From positions 1 through 26,683 of IMG/VR virus record IMGVR_UViG_3300042465_004203: 26,683 nucleotides of DNA; one strand, written 5' to 3'. A model generated the notes under the pieces. It had not been told where the DNA came from. It worked only from the letters and a program-made list of their open reading frames with translations, and did no database searches. The position numbers and the translations under genes are program-made. Position 1 is the stretch's first letter. Every line of letters begins with the position of its first letter. Origin of the DNA: a virus. Shown here piece by piece: positions 16,284 through 22,307 of this stretch.

Positions 16284-17330
16284 ATGCCAAGAAAAGTATT
16301 TACCCCAGGCGAAGTTCTCGCGGCAGCGGATGTAAACGAATTTTTGCAGGATCAGGCGATTATGACCTTTGCCGGCACAGCAGCCAGGGGTTCTGCAATC
16401 GGAACAGCTACCGAGGGAATGGTTACTTACCTAGCTGATTCCGACACCTTTGAGTTTTGGAATGGCACAGCCTACGCACCTCTATCAACTCCTGGTATAG
16501 AAGGAATCCTTGTTGAATTTCTTGTCATCGCTGGTGGCGGTGGTGGTGCTGCAACTATTGGTGGCGGTGGAGGAGCTGGTGCTTGTACCGACTCAAGCAA
16601 TGTTTTTCAAAAGAGTACAAACTACGCTGTCGCTGTTGGAGCTGGTGGCGCTCGCGGTGTTAGCAATTCGCAAAATGGTTCAAACGGAGTTAATTCATCA
16701 TTCTCGGTATTTACTGCTAATGGCGGTGGCGGTGGTGGAGCATTGACAAAAAATGGTTTAGCTGGTGGTTCTGGTGGTGGCGGTGGCGCAAGCGGCAGTA
16801 GTTCATTACAGGCAGCAGGTGTATTACAAGCATCATCTCCAACTTTTGGCTTCAATGGCGGTGCTGGTAGAGGTACTGGCGGTGCTGCTGCTGGCGGTGG
16901 TGGTGGTGGTGCTTCTCAGGCTGGCGCTGATGTTGCGAATGTTAACCCAGGCCCTGGTGGTAAAGGTGGTGACGGACGCGCTTCGACCATAACTGGTTCA
17001 TCGGTGACTAGAGCCGGTGGCGGTGGTGGTGGTTCAAACGGAACTTCCTCTGGTGGTGCTGGTGGAACTGGTGGTGGTGGAACTGGCGGATACCAAACAG
17101 CAGCTACGGCTGGGACAGCAAATACTGGCGGCGGTGGCGGCGGCGGTGGAAACCAAGACTCAAATCCTGCTTACATTGCAGCTGCTGGTGGCTCTGGTAT
17201 TGTAATTCTTAGATACCCTGCCAGTCTTACAATTACAATCGGAGCAGGACTAACTGGTTCGACAGCAACTGATGGCGATGACGAAGTAACCACGATTACC
17301 GCTGGTTCTGGAAATGTGAGTTGGGCATAA
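16284..17330 (+). CDS. Glycine-rich tail fibre / adhesin-like protein
   Basis: 348 residues. Residues 1-67 form the attachment module also encoded on its own just upstream. A stretch starting near VEFLVIAGGGGGAATIGGGG begins a long region (about 76-300) of Gly runs (up to seven or eight in a row) separated by Ala, Ser, Thr and Asn. The final 40 residues (ITIGAGLTGSTATDGDDEV) resume a strand-rich sequence. Gly-rich domains of this type in phage adhesins such as T4-like Gp38 pack as polyglycine-II helices, with loops contacting the receptor. The protein is therefore a good candidate for host recognition. GGT/GGC codon runs make the locus prone to slippage, which could change loop lengths. Stop overlaps the next ATG (TAATG). 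Confidence 0.8.
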   Translation: MPRKVFTPGEVLAAADVNEFLQDQAIMTFAGTAARGSAIGTATEGMVTYLADSDTFEFWNGTAYAPLSTPGIEGILVEFLVIAGGGGGAATIGGGGGAGACTDSSNVFQKSTNYAVAVGAGGARGVSNSQNGSNGVNSSFSVFTANGGGGGGALTKNGLAGGSGGGGGASGSSSLQAAGVLQASSPTFGFNGGAGRGTGGAAAGGGGGGASQAGADVANVNPGPGGKGGDGRASTITGSSVTRAGGGGGGSNGTSSGGAGGTGGGGTGGYQTAATAGTANTGGGGGGGGNQDSNPAYIAAAGGSGIVILRYPASLTITIGAGLTGSTATDGDDEVTTITAGSGNVSWA

Positions 17331-17689
17331 TGGCACATTACGCTTTTTTGAATAACAACAACATCGTTACCGAGGTCATTGTCGGAATAGACGAAACAGA
17401 GCTAATTGAGGGTCTTGACCCTGAAACTTGGTACGGCAATTTTAGAGGTCAAACCTGTAAAAGAACAAGCTACAACGGCAACATAAGAAAAAACTACGCG
17501 GGTATCGGTTATACCTACGATGCTGGGCGTGACGCTTTTATTGAGCCTAAGCCTTTTGACTCTTGGCTACTTGACGAGGAAACTTGTCTATGGAATGCAC
17601 CTGTCCCTTACCCAACTGACGGCTTTATTTACCTATGGAATGAATCAGAAACAGACTGGGAGCTTCAGGACTTTTCTGAAGGCGCATAA
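17330..17689 (+). CDS. Tail-associated protein of a marine-phage-like family
   Basis: 119 residues from ATG 17330, coupled to the fibre gene. The signature SYNGNIRKNYAGIGYTYD followed by RDAFIEPKPFDSW and NAPVPYP, along with the opening MAHYAFLNNNNIVTEVIVG, matches a small family I recall as frequent in marine cyanophages and related viruses, usually near tail-fibre genes. Its molecular role is not known to me; the position argues for a fibre-linked structural or assembly function. Aromatic residues and acidic tail (WELQDFSEGA) are conspicuous. The start at 17321 would add only three residues and has no support. Confidence 0.72.
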   Translation: MAHYAFLNNNNIVTEVIVGIDETELIEGLDPETWYGNFRGQTCKRTSYNGNIRKNYAGIGYTYDAGRDAFIEPKPFDSWLLDEETCLWNAPVPYPTDGFIYLWNESETDWELQDFSEGA

Positions 17690-17934
17690 TGGCGGAAGAA
17701 ACAACTTCAGTACGCATTACGCAAGCTGACATCTACAAAAAGCAACTCGAACACGGCGAGATTCTAGTAAAGGTACTACAGAAACTAGATCACCTTGACG
17801 ATGTGCCAGACCGCATAAGAGAAGTAGAACTTACCTTGGCGCGACTTGCTTGGATCGAGCGCATAGCCTACACAGGGCTTACAGCTTCCTTTGTTTCAAT
17901 CATCGGTCTTATCTTCGCAACTGTAAGTAAATAA
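17689..17934 (+). CDS. XhlA-like membrane protein, possible lysis accessory or holin
   Basis: 81 residues. The N-terminal two thirds is a soluble, charged helix likely to coil (YKKQLEHGEILVKVLQKLDH and IREVELTLARLAW), and the C-terminal end is a single hydrophobic helix (AYTGLTASFVSIIGLIFATV). This layout is that of XhlA-type lysis proteins. It overlaps both neighbours by one base (TAATG), the next being the endolysin, so a role in releasing or activating the endolysin at the membrane is plausible. Its membrane helix may also make it a holin. Confidence 0.7.
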   Translation: MAEETTSVRITQADIYKKQLEHGEILVKVLQKLDHLDDVPDRIREVELTLARLAWIERIAYTGLTASFVSIIGLIFATVSK

Positions 17935-18614
17935 TGCCAACCTGGATTAGAGCAGTCGAGGGCAAAATTACAGACAGCTTCGATGGACATAAAAACAGGA
18001 AGGTAAACCCTTCAAGAAACCCTGGCACAGACTACGGAGTCCCAACCGGCACACCTGTCAAGGCAATAGCTGACGGAACCATCACCGGCGTTATCCCAAC
18101 CTTCACCGGCTCAGGTGGTCGCATGATATTCCAGAGCTTCCCATCGGGTCATAACGCTGACTATCTTCACCTATCGCGCATTGATGTTGTCGCAGGTCAG
18201 CAAGTCAAGCAAGGTCAGATTATCGGTCTTACCGGTGCATCGGGTCTTGGCAAAGAAAACGGCTATGGCCCACACCTTCACCTATCGGTTAGATTCGGTG
18301 GCAAGCCAACAATGGGAGCTGGCAACCTTGACTTCGAGAAGCTACTAGCCGAGCAAGGTGTTGCACCTGCCAAACCTGCTTTACCTGCCAAGCCAATAAA
18401 GCCAGCAACAGGATCAAGACCTTACCCTGGCAAACTACTTAGGCAAGGACAGCCAACCAGCCCCGATGTTGCTTACCTGCAAGCCAAGCTTGGAGTCAAT
18501 CCCCCTGGCCCATTCGGGCCTCTGACTCATAAGGCTGTGGTTGCTTTTCAACGGAAGCACAAGCTACTGGCAGACGGCATTGTTGGCCCCCTAACTTGGT
18601 CAAAACTGGGCTGA
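17934..18614 (+). CDS. Endolysin: M23-type peptidase with peptidoglycan-binding domain
   Basis: 226 residues. Residues about 10-135 form an M23/LytM-type domain: NPGTDYGVPTGTPV (29-42) with Asp33, YLHLS (77-81) with His79, and GPHLHLS (112-118) with His114 and His116. Residues 143-162 are a Pro/Ala/Lys linker. Residues about 163-226 are a PG_binding_1 domain (SPDVAYLQAKLG, FGPLTHKAVVAFQRKHKL, DGIVGPLTW). It would cut cross-bridge peptides of peptidoglycan at lysis. One oddity: the first zinc ligand of classical M23 enzymes (His in HxGxD) is Asn29 here, so metal binding must differ or use another residue such as His19. No signal peptide is present, so holin-dependent release is expected. Confidence 0.88.
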   Translation: MPTWIRAVEGKITDSFDGHKNRKVNPSRNPGTDYGVPTGTPVKAIADGTITGVIPTFTGSGGRMIFQSFPSGHNADYLHLSRIDVVAGQQVKQGQIIGLTGASGLGKENGYGPHLHLSVRFGGKPTMGAGNLDFEKLLAEQGVAPAKPALPAKPIKPATGSRPYPGKLLRQGQPTSPDVAYLQAKLGVNPPGPFGPLTHKAVVAFQRKHKLLADGIVGPLTWSKLG

Positions 18615-18783
18615 ATAGCCACACAAGGCCTCTACAGGGCTTTAGGGCTTAGATAAGGGAATCACTAGCCAGAGGTAATTTCAGGGCTCCTACGAGCCTT
18701 ACAGGGCTTCAAACCTGACCTGACTGGCATAAAATCAAGGCAGTAAACTAGACACAACCTACGCTCAAGCGAAGGAACCCTAA
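18615..18783 (+). promoter_or_regulatory. Non-coding gap with AGGGCT repeats, hairpin and promoter-like boxes
   Basis: No gene fits in these 169 nt. The motif AGGGCT occurs at 18636, 18644, 18683 and 18703, twice within the longer ACAGGGCTT (18634-18642 and 18701-18709). A hairpin GGGCTC (18684-18689) with GAGCCT (18694-18699) uses one copy. Promoter-like boxes follow: TTCAAA (18708-18713) with TAAAAT (18730-18735) at 16-nt spacing, and TAAACT (18744-18749). A GAAGGAA ribosome site precedes ATG 18784. The repeats could be regulator binding sites or part of a small RNA. Confidence 0.45.
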
Positions 18784-19068
18784 ATGAACTGGCTAGACTC
18801 CGTATTCCTGCTAAAAGATGAGCAAGCAAGCAGCTCAGGCCCTTCTTGGAACTTTAGACGCAAGCTAATCTTTGGCTCTTACCGCGTTGGTGTGGTCATG
18901 ATTGCCTTTGGGATGATTACATTTGTCTGGGATAGGCAAGTTAGCGTGCAAATGGTCATCGGTGGAGTCGCGCTAATCTCGATAATCCTCACGGCCTACA
19001 CAGCTAGTGCTACCTTTGAAGATGTAAAGCTTTACAAACCAATAGATGAGGATAACCAAAATGTTTGA
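18784..19068 (+). CDS. Small membrane protein in the lysis region
   Basis: 94 residues with a basic, Ser-rich N-terminal part (residues 1-30) and two hydrophobic helices (VGVVMIAFGMITFVW and MVIGGVALISIILTAYTA), then a short acidic tail. It follows the endolysin and its gap and has a good ribosome site (GAAGGAA). Its place and topology fit a holin or other lysis-linked membrane protein, though the two later small membrane proteins are equally plausible, and a virion or superinfection role cannot be excluded. The end overlaps the next start by 8 nt. Confidence 0.72.
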   Translation: MNWLDSVFLLKDEQASSSGPSWNFRRKLIFGSYRVGVVMIAFGMITFVWDRQVSVQMVIGGVALISIILTAYTASATFEDVKLYKPIDEDNQNV

Positions 19069-19246
19069 CCTAAAACCTGAAGTAAGAAAATGGATCTACG
19101 GAATTATTGCCGCGACTGTACCCCTGCTTATTAGCCTTGGAACTATCACAGGCGAGCTAGGCACTCAGATTCTAAATGTGGCTGCTGCTATCTTGTCAGT
19201 TGGTGGCTCAATCCTTGCCATCAAGAATGTCCCAGACCAAGACTAA
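19061..19246 (+). CDS. Small two-helix membrane protein, holin candidate
   Basis: 61 residues from ATG 19061, preceded by GAGGA. A basic N-terminus (KPEVRKWIYG) leads to two hydrophobic segments (IAATVPLLISLGTIT and LNVAAAILSVGGSILAI) with a short loop, ending in KNVPDQD. Short proteins with K-P-E-x-R-K-x-I-Y at the start and N-V-P at the end occur in many actinophage lysis cassettes as far as I recall, so this is the best holin candidate here. A start at 19046 would add five residues but places the ribosome site inside the gene. The stop codon shares two bases with the WhiB gene stop on the other strand. Confidence 0.75.
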   Translation: MFDLKPEVRKWIYGIIAATVPLLISLGTITGELGTQILNVAAAILSVGGSILAIKNVPDQD

Positions 19247-19512
19247 GACCTTAGTTTCTGGCGTTCCTCATAGGTAGTGCCACCCCAAATGCCCTGCATC
19301 CCTGCTGATAGTGCATAGTCAAAGCACCTTAGCCTGACTGGGCAATCGTTACAAATCTGCTTAGCTACATCTATCATGACCTGCCTAGACTCTAGGTCTG
19401 GCTCATCATTGGGGAAGAATACCCCTGGCAACTCTGCACATTGGACACCATCATTGTTTCTTATGGCTTCTTGCAACTCAATATATTTGCGCTCAATCTG
19501 GCGTAATGTCAT
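19243..19512 (-). CDS. WhiB-like iron-sulfur transcription regulator
   Basis: 89 residues read leftward from 19512. Four cysteines in the Wbl pattern (Cys25, then Cys54-x2-Cys57-x5-Cys63) would hold a 4Fe-4S cluster, and GIWGG (74-78) followed by TTYEERQKLR is the conserved turn and basic DNA-contact segment. Family members bind sigma factor region 4 and change promoter choice in actinobacteria; phage versions can override host WhiB. An upstream ATG at 19584 would add 24 residues with a hydrophobic character atypical of Wbl proteins, whereas ATG 19512 has a TATGGT box exactly 6 nt upstream. The gene is the only leftward one found, lying between lysis and replication blocks. Its stop overlaps the stop of the convergent gene. 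Confidence 0.92.
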   Translation of the reverse strand: MTLRQIERKYIELQEAIRNNDGVQCAELPGVFFPNDEPDLESRQVMIDVAKQICNDCPVRLRCFDYALSAGMQGIWGGTTYEERQKLRS

Positions 19513-19524
19513 AGGGTAACCATA
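19513..19524 (-). promoter_or_regulatory. Leaderless promoter -10 box for the WhiB gene
   Basis: On the minus strand TATGGT (19524-19519) is followed by 6 nt and ATG at 19512. An acceptable -35 box, TTGCTA, lies 18 nt farther upstream on that strand (plus-strand 19543-19548). Plus-strand TAGAGT at 19523-19528 overlaps it and could be part of an opposing promoter. Confidence 0.55.
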
Positions 19525-19549
19525 GAGTAATACCAAGGCAAATAGCAAA

Positions 19550-19586
19550 GCCACGCCGAGAGAGTTAGCGTGGCCTTGCGACAAGG
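19550..19586 (+). promoter_or_regulatory. Two adjacent inverted repeats in the divergent region
   Basis: GCCACGC (19550-19556) and GCGTGGC (19568-19574) form a perfect 7-bp inverted repeat with an 11-nt spacer. Touching it, CCTTG (19574-19578) and CAAGG (19582-19586) form a 5-bp hairpin with CGA loop. They lie between the WhiB start and the exonuclease start, so they may be an operator for one or both directions, or a leader structure ahead of the TTG start at 19603. Confidence 0.5.
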
Positions 19587-19602
19587 AAAAGAGAGGGAAA
19601 CC

Positions 19603-20493
19603 TTGCCAGTAAATAAACTACCAGCAGAAACAGACACACTACTTGAAGCAGTCCTACTGGGTGACTTTGCAAACGGCAGCCAAGAGTGGCATGACCTAAG
19701 AGATGAACCAGGTGCAGTAGGTGGATCAGACATCGCGCCTATCGCCGGATTATCACAATGGGAATCAGCAATAACTAAGTGGGCAAAGAAAACAAAACAG
19801 ATACCTGATGAAGTCACGCCGAATATGTCAATGCGACTAGGCACAAAACTAGAAGCACCAATCCTTGACATCTTCACAGAGGAACATCCTGAGCTAACTG
19901 TTTACGAAACAGGAACATGGGCTAACAAAGAAAACCCTTGGGCTAGGTCTAACCCTGACGGACTGTATCAGACTGAAGATGGTGAGTGGGGAATTGTCGA
20001 GGTGAAGTTCTCACGCGATTACTGGACTGCTGTCCCACAGGCTTACCGCGCTCAAGTGCTTTGGTACATGAAGGTATTTGGAATCAGACAAGCAAAGCTA
20101 GTCGCGCTCGCTGGGTCAAGCTATCAAGAGTATGACATCGAGTGGGATGAGTTTGAGGCTCAGATTCTTTGGGATGCTGCTATCAGATTCAGAGAGGCTT
20201 GCCTACAGCTAAAGATGCCTTACTGGGATGGAAGCAACTCGACACTAGAAACCATCAGGGCACTATCGCCAGGTATCTCAGACAGCGAGGTTGACCTTGA
20301 CGATTTAGGGATGCACTACATAAACTCGGTCACAGAATACGAGAAGGCTAACGCCAAAATGACAGACCTAAAGGCTAGAGTGATAAACGCAATGGATGGA
20401 GCAAAACGAGGTCTAATCTTTGGTGAGCATATGCTCAGTCTTAGATCAAGAGCTGGCGGAGCACCTTACCTACACCACGAGAAAGGGAAATAG
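19603..20493 (+). CDS. YqaJ-type viral recombinase exonuclease (lambda Exo-like)
   Basis: 296 residues from TTG 19603, which has GAGGG 7 nt before it; a GTG at 19570 is in frame but lies inside an inverted repeat and lacks a ribosome site. Motifs of the PD-(D/E)XK exonuclease fold are present in order: SQEWHDLR (26-33), GGSDIAPI (40-47), GTKLEAPI with Glu84, NPDG with Asp119, VEVK with Glu133 and Lys135, then QAYRAQVLWYM (about 146-156). These enzymes degrade one strand of duplex ends to expose ssDNA for annealing. The annealing partner is probably encoded at 20618. It is the first gene of the rightward replication and recombination block. Confidence 0.9.
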   Translation: MPVNKLPAETDTLLEAVLLGDFANGSQEWHDLRDEPGAVGGSDIAPIAGLSQWESAITKWAKKTKQIPDEVTPNMSMRLGTKLEAPILDIFTEEHPELTVYETGTWANKENPWARSNPDGLYQTEDGEWGIVEVKFSRDYWTAVPQAYRAQVLWYMKVFGIRQAKLVALAGSSYQEYDIEWDEFEAQILWDAAIRFREACLQLKMPYWDGSNSTLETIRALSPGISDSEVDLDDLGMHYINSVTEYEKANAKMTDLKARVINAMDGAKRGLIFGEHMLSLRSRAGGAPYLHHEKGK

Positions 20494-20496
20494 AAA

Positions 20497-20640
20497 ATGG
20501 CACTAACAGACGCACACCCAGGTCAGGGTGGACAAACTCACCGAATAGCTAAAAAACGATATGTCCTTATGTTGCTAGCAAAACAAAAAGCTAAACAAGA
20601 AAAGAAAGGGAAAGACAATGGCACAATTCAACCTAAATGA
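20497..20640 (+). CDS. Small basic protein
   Basis: 47 residues, below normal length cutoffs. ATG 20497 lies 3 nt after the exonuclease stop and behind AAGGGAAA. The sequence is strongly basic, with HRIAKKRYVLMLLAKQK then KQEKKGKDNG, and its last 23 nt overlap the next gene in another frame. It may bind nucleic acid, but no family was recognised. Overlap and good ribosome site favour a real gene. Confidence 0.5.
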   Translation: MALTDAHPGQGGQTHRIAKKRYVLMLLAKQKAKQEKKGKDNGTIQPK

Positions 20641-21157
20641 TTATGAGCCGGTGGAGCAGCGAATCAAAAGGCTGTATAAAGATCACAAAGATGCTCGCAT
20701 AGTTACCGACAACATCACCACAGCTCAAGACCGACAAGTTGGAACTTGGGTTACTAAGAGCTACATCTACCTAACCGCTGAGGACCAAGAGAAGGGTTTG
20801 CCTAAAGCAACTGGCCTAGCGTTTGAGGTTGATTCAGCTAAAGGTCCACAGGCAACATCGGCATTAGAGGTATGTGAAACCAGCAGCATCGGTAGAGCAT
20901 TAGCTAACGCAAACTATTCGGGCAACAAGAGGGCTAGTCGAGAGGAGATGGAAAAGGTTGCCAGAGATGCAAGACCAAAGGCAACAGCTAAAGATTGGTC
21001 AGCGATGGCAGACGCATTAGGCGATGACATTGAGGGTTTACGATTGTTATACAGCGAAGCCAAAACAGGTGGAGCAACAACGGACACACTCGACAAGATC
21101 AAGGCAATCGCTAATGGACTCGCAAGCAAAAAGGATTCTGATTCAATCAATTCTTGA
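20618..21157 (+). CDS. Probable ssDNA-annealing / recombination protein
   Basis: 179 residues with GGGAAAG before ATG 20618. The opening LNDYEPVEQRIKRLYKDH, the central strand region and especially SALEVCETSSIGRALANANY followed by KRASREEMEKVARDA match a family common in actinophages next to YqaJ exonucleases. The G-R-A-L-A helix resembles the conserved helix of Erf/Sak-type annealing proteins, so single-strand annealing is the most likely role, acting on 3' tails made by the exonuclease. This assignment rests on neighbourhood plus that motif, not on a catalytic signature. Residues 120-179 are a helical, low-complexity C-terminus. Confidence 0.68.
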   Translation: MAQFNLNDYEPVEQRIKRLYKDHKDARIVTDNITTAQDRQVGTWVTKSYIYLTAEDQEKGLPKATGLAFEVDSAKGPQATSALEVCETSSIGRALANANYSGNKRASREEMEKVARDARPKATAKDWSAMADALGDDIEGLRLLYSEAKTGGATTDTLDKIKAIANGLASKKDSDSINS

Positions 21158-21329
21158 GTTACAAGAGTGCCTACAAGAACAATACAAAGAGGGACACCTA
21201 ACGAAAGTTAGCATCTTATGGGAACTACAAAGGGAACGAGCAGAGAGGCTCAAGCATGGAAATTATTACACCAGGCCACATAGTCGAGGAACTTCAAAGG
21301 CTGACAAGGGAGATGGACAAGGGAGCTAA
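21114..21329 (+). CDS. Possible small overlapping gene
   Basis: 71 residues from ATG 21114, overlapping the end of the annealing gene by 44 nt and the start of the next gene by 74 nt. It fills the 98-nt gap between them. The first two thirds is a charged helix (ILELQECLQEQYKEGH and ILWELQRERAERLKHG), and the rest, in the overlap, is polar. Only AAGG lies upstream at a long distance. It may instead be spacer; confidence is low. Confidence 0.32.
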   Translation: MDSQAKRILIQSILELQECLQEQYKEGHLTKVSILWELQRERAERLKHGNYYTRPHSRGTSKADKGDGQGS

Positions 21330-21594
21330 CGCTCTCTACGATGCCGAGTGCAAGCTGGCAGACGCTGATTCGGCTTATGACAGGGCAATCTCACTAGCCT
21401 TCATCAATAACTCTGGGACTGTGGCAGACCGGCAAGCTGTGGCTAAGTTACAAGCAGTAGAGGAAAAGCTAAAGGCTGACCTAGCAAGGGCTGAATACAA
21501 CAGGGTAAAGACCAAGATGAGGGCCTTATCCGACCAAGCGACCATGATGGCTGTAATTAGCAAGAATGTCGAACTCCAATGGAGAAACGCTTAG
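21256..21594 (+). CDS. Helical coiled-coil phage protein of the recombination block
   Basis: 112 residues, ATG preceded by GAGAGG. Nearly all helix with heptad-like spacing: HIVEELQRLTREMDKG, AECKLADADSAYDRAI, NSGTVADRQAVAKLQAVEEK and later YNRVKTKMRALSDQATMM. This fits a small family that I recall beside phage exonuclease and annealing genes, with a conserved G-T-V-x-D-R turn, but its biochemical role is unknown to me. It could serve as a structural or binding partner of the recombination proteins. No membrane segment or cysteine is present. Confidence 0.72.
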   Translation: MEIITPGHIVEELQRLTREMDKGANALYDAECKLADADSAYDRAISLAFINNSGTVADRQAVAKLQAVEEKLKADLARAEYNRVKTKMRALSDQATMMAVISKNVELQWRNA

Positions 21595-21610
21595 CTGGTA
21601 GCCTAGGCAG

Positions 21611-21835
21611 GTGATAGCCGAATCTTGCTCTTGTGGGGCCAAAATAAAGACTGATGATGCTCAGGCAATCAAACTTGTCCGAGAATGGCGGCGTAAGCAC
21701 ACCTGTATAACCGACAACTCCGACAACACCGACATAATCGAAGCGGTCAATGGTGGGATGGCAGACACCACAATCGCTTTAGGCTTCCAACCTGGTGAGA
21801 TGCCGGCCAAGATTTACGATCCCTTCGATGACTAA
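21611..21835 (+). CDS. Small cysteine-containing protein
   Basis: 74 residues from GTG 21611 behind a weak AGG site. Near the start ESCSCGAKI gives two close cysteines and RKHTC a third about 22 residues on, a spacing that could bind one zinc or be a small treble-clef-like fold. The second half is acidic with no known motif (DIIEAVNGGMADT). The gene overlaps the HNH-like gene by 8 nt, so it probably is translated with it. No function can be assigned. Confidence 0.6.
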   Translation: MIAESCSCGAKIKTDDAQAIKLVREWRRKHTCITDNSDNTDIIEAVNGGMADTTIALGFQPGEMPAKIYDPFDD

Positions 21836-22169
21836 AAAACAGTTCCAGAAATACCTAGAGCGCGACCTTGGCTGTTGGCATTGTGGCACTCAAGGCGATG
21901 ACCTAATTCCACATCACCGATTGAATCGCGGCATGGGAAGTAAAAATCACCTAGCTAGTCAGCCAAGCAACATCATCCCGCTATGCGCTGAGGCTAACTT
22001 CAGGCTAGAGGCTGACTCTGGTTTTGCCGAGCTAGGGCGCAAGTACGGCTGGAAGCTAAGAAACTATGAAACACCTAATGAAGTGCCTATCTTTGGGCAT
22101 GGCGGCTGGTGGCTACTAAATGACGACTTTACAAAAGACTTGCTCGAAATGGAGCCTGAATACTTTTAA
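21828..22169 (+). CDS. HNH-like zinc protein
   Basis: 113 residues from ATG 21828; an in-frame start at 21795 is less likely because it lies deep in the previous gene. Cys16-x2-Cys19 (GCWHCG), His29-His30 (PHHRLNRGMG) and later NIIPLCAEANFRLEADS follow the layout of HNH/His-Me finger proteins of actinophages, in which the first C pair binds zinc and the HH dipeptide starts the catalytic beta-beta-alpha fold. The usual final histidine is not obvious (Asn57 or Glu61 instead), so nuclease activity is uncertain. It might be a nicking endonuclease or a DNA-binding derivative. Confidence 0.65.
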   Translation: MTKKQFQKYLERDLGCWHCGTQGDDLIPHHRLNRGMGSKNHLASQPSNIIPLCAEANFRLEADSGFAELGRKYGWKLRNYETPNEVPIFGHGGWWLLNDDFTKDLLEMEPEYF

Positions 22170-22189
22170 GCTGATACTGTAAAGCCATA

Positions 22190-22307
22190 ACTGAATAAAA
22201 AAGTGCCGCCCAAGGATCGGAACCCTTGAACGGCAAGATACCAACAATCATGCTGTTGGCATCATTACCAAGTGTAGTGTGCCAACCTAATTTAGGAGGC
22301 ACATTTA
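22190..22307 (+). promoter_or_regulatory. Structured leader of the 22308 gene, possible RNA switch
   Basis: Three hairpins fill this gap. Hairpin 1: TGCCG (22204-22208) and CAAGG (22211-22215) pair with CCTTG (22224-22228) and CGGCA (22231-22235). Hairpin 2: CCAACA (22241-22246) pairs with TGTTGG (22254-22259). Hairpin 3: TGTGCC (22278-22283) and CCTA (22286-22289) pair with TAGG (22293-22296) and GGCACA (22298-22303), burying the AGGAGG ribosome site (22294-22299) of the GTG start at 22308. The segment GTGCCGCC (22203-22210) can instead pair with GGAGGCAC (22295-22302), 7 of 8 positions, which would open hairpins 1 and 3. A -10-like TACTGT lies at 22175-22180. Confidence 0.5.
22197..22235 (-). 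terminator. Possible leftward intrinsic terminator
   Basis: Read on the minus strand, hairpin 1 (22235-22204) is followed by C and TTTTTT (22202-22197), an intrinsic-terminator layout for leftward transcription. No leftward coding gene is visible just upstream of it, so it would end an antisense or non-coding transcript from the 22240-22310 area, if one exists. Confidence 0.45.

Larger units (their letters stand above)
16047..16484 (+). repeat. Tandem duplication of the fibre N-terminal module
   Basis: Two coding units, 16047-16247 and 16284-16484, with a period of 237 nt. The 20 nt up to each start (AAGGAAAACAATG and flanks) and the first codons are also repeated. Protein identity is 58 of 67. 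Many third-codon changes show that the duplication is not recent. Confidence 0.85.

Noticed and set aside
16510-17205. Several valine- and leucine-rich ORFs in a shifted frame of the glycine-rich fibre.
   Set aside because: They arise from GGT/GGC runs read as GTG/TGG or similar; they have no ribosome sites and only mirror the Gly repeats.
19243-19584. Longer WhiB form starting at 19584 with a hydrophobic N-terminus.
   Set aside because: The extra 24 residues are unlike Wbl proteins, have no ribosome site, and overlap the inverted repeats. ATG 19512 has a -10 box at the leaderless distance.
19570-19602. GTG 19570 as start of the YqaJ gene.
   Set aside because: It sits in an inverted repeat with no ribosome site, while TTG 19603 has GAGGG 7 nt upstream and still includes all exonuclease motifs.
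21024-21329. A 101-residue ORF running inside the annealing gene from 21024.
   Set aside because: The first 90 nt are a shadow frame. Only the part from ATG 21114 is kept, as a low-confidence gene.
22200-22305. tRNA gene on the minus strand, suggested by a GGGTTCCGATCC stretch, a 6-bp hairpin with a 7-nt loop, and distant GTGCC/GGCAC pairing.
   Set aside because: T-loop is 8 nt with the wrong consensus, position 33 is not T, no D-arm fits, and the span is about 100 nt. The hairpin with a T-run reads better as a terminator or leader.
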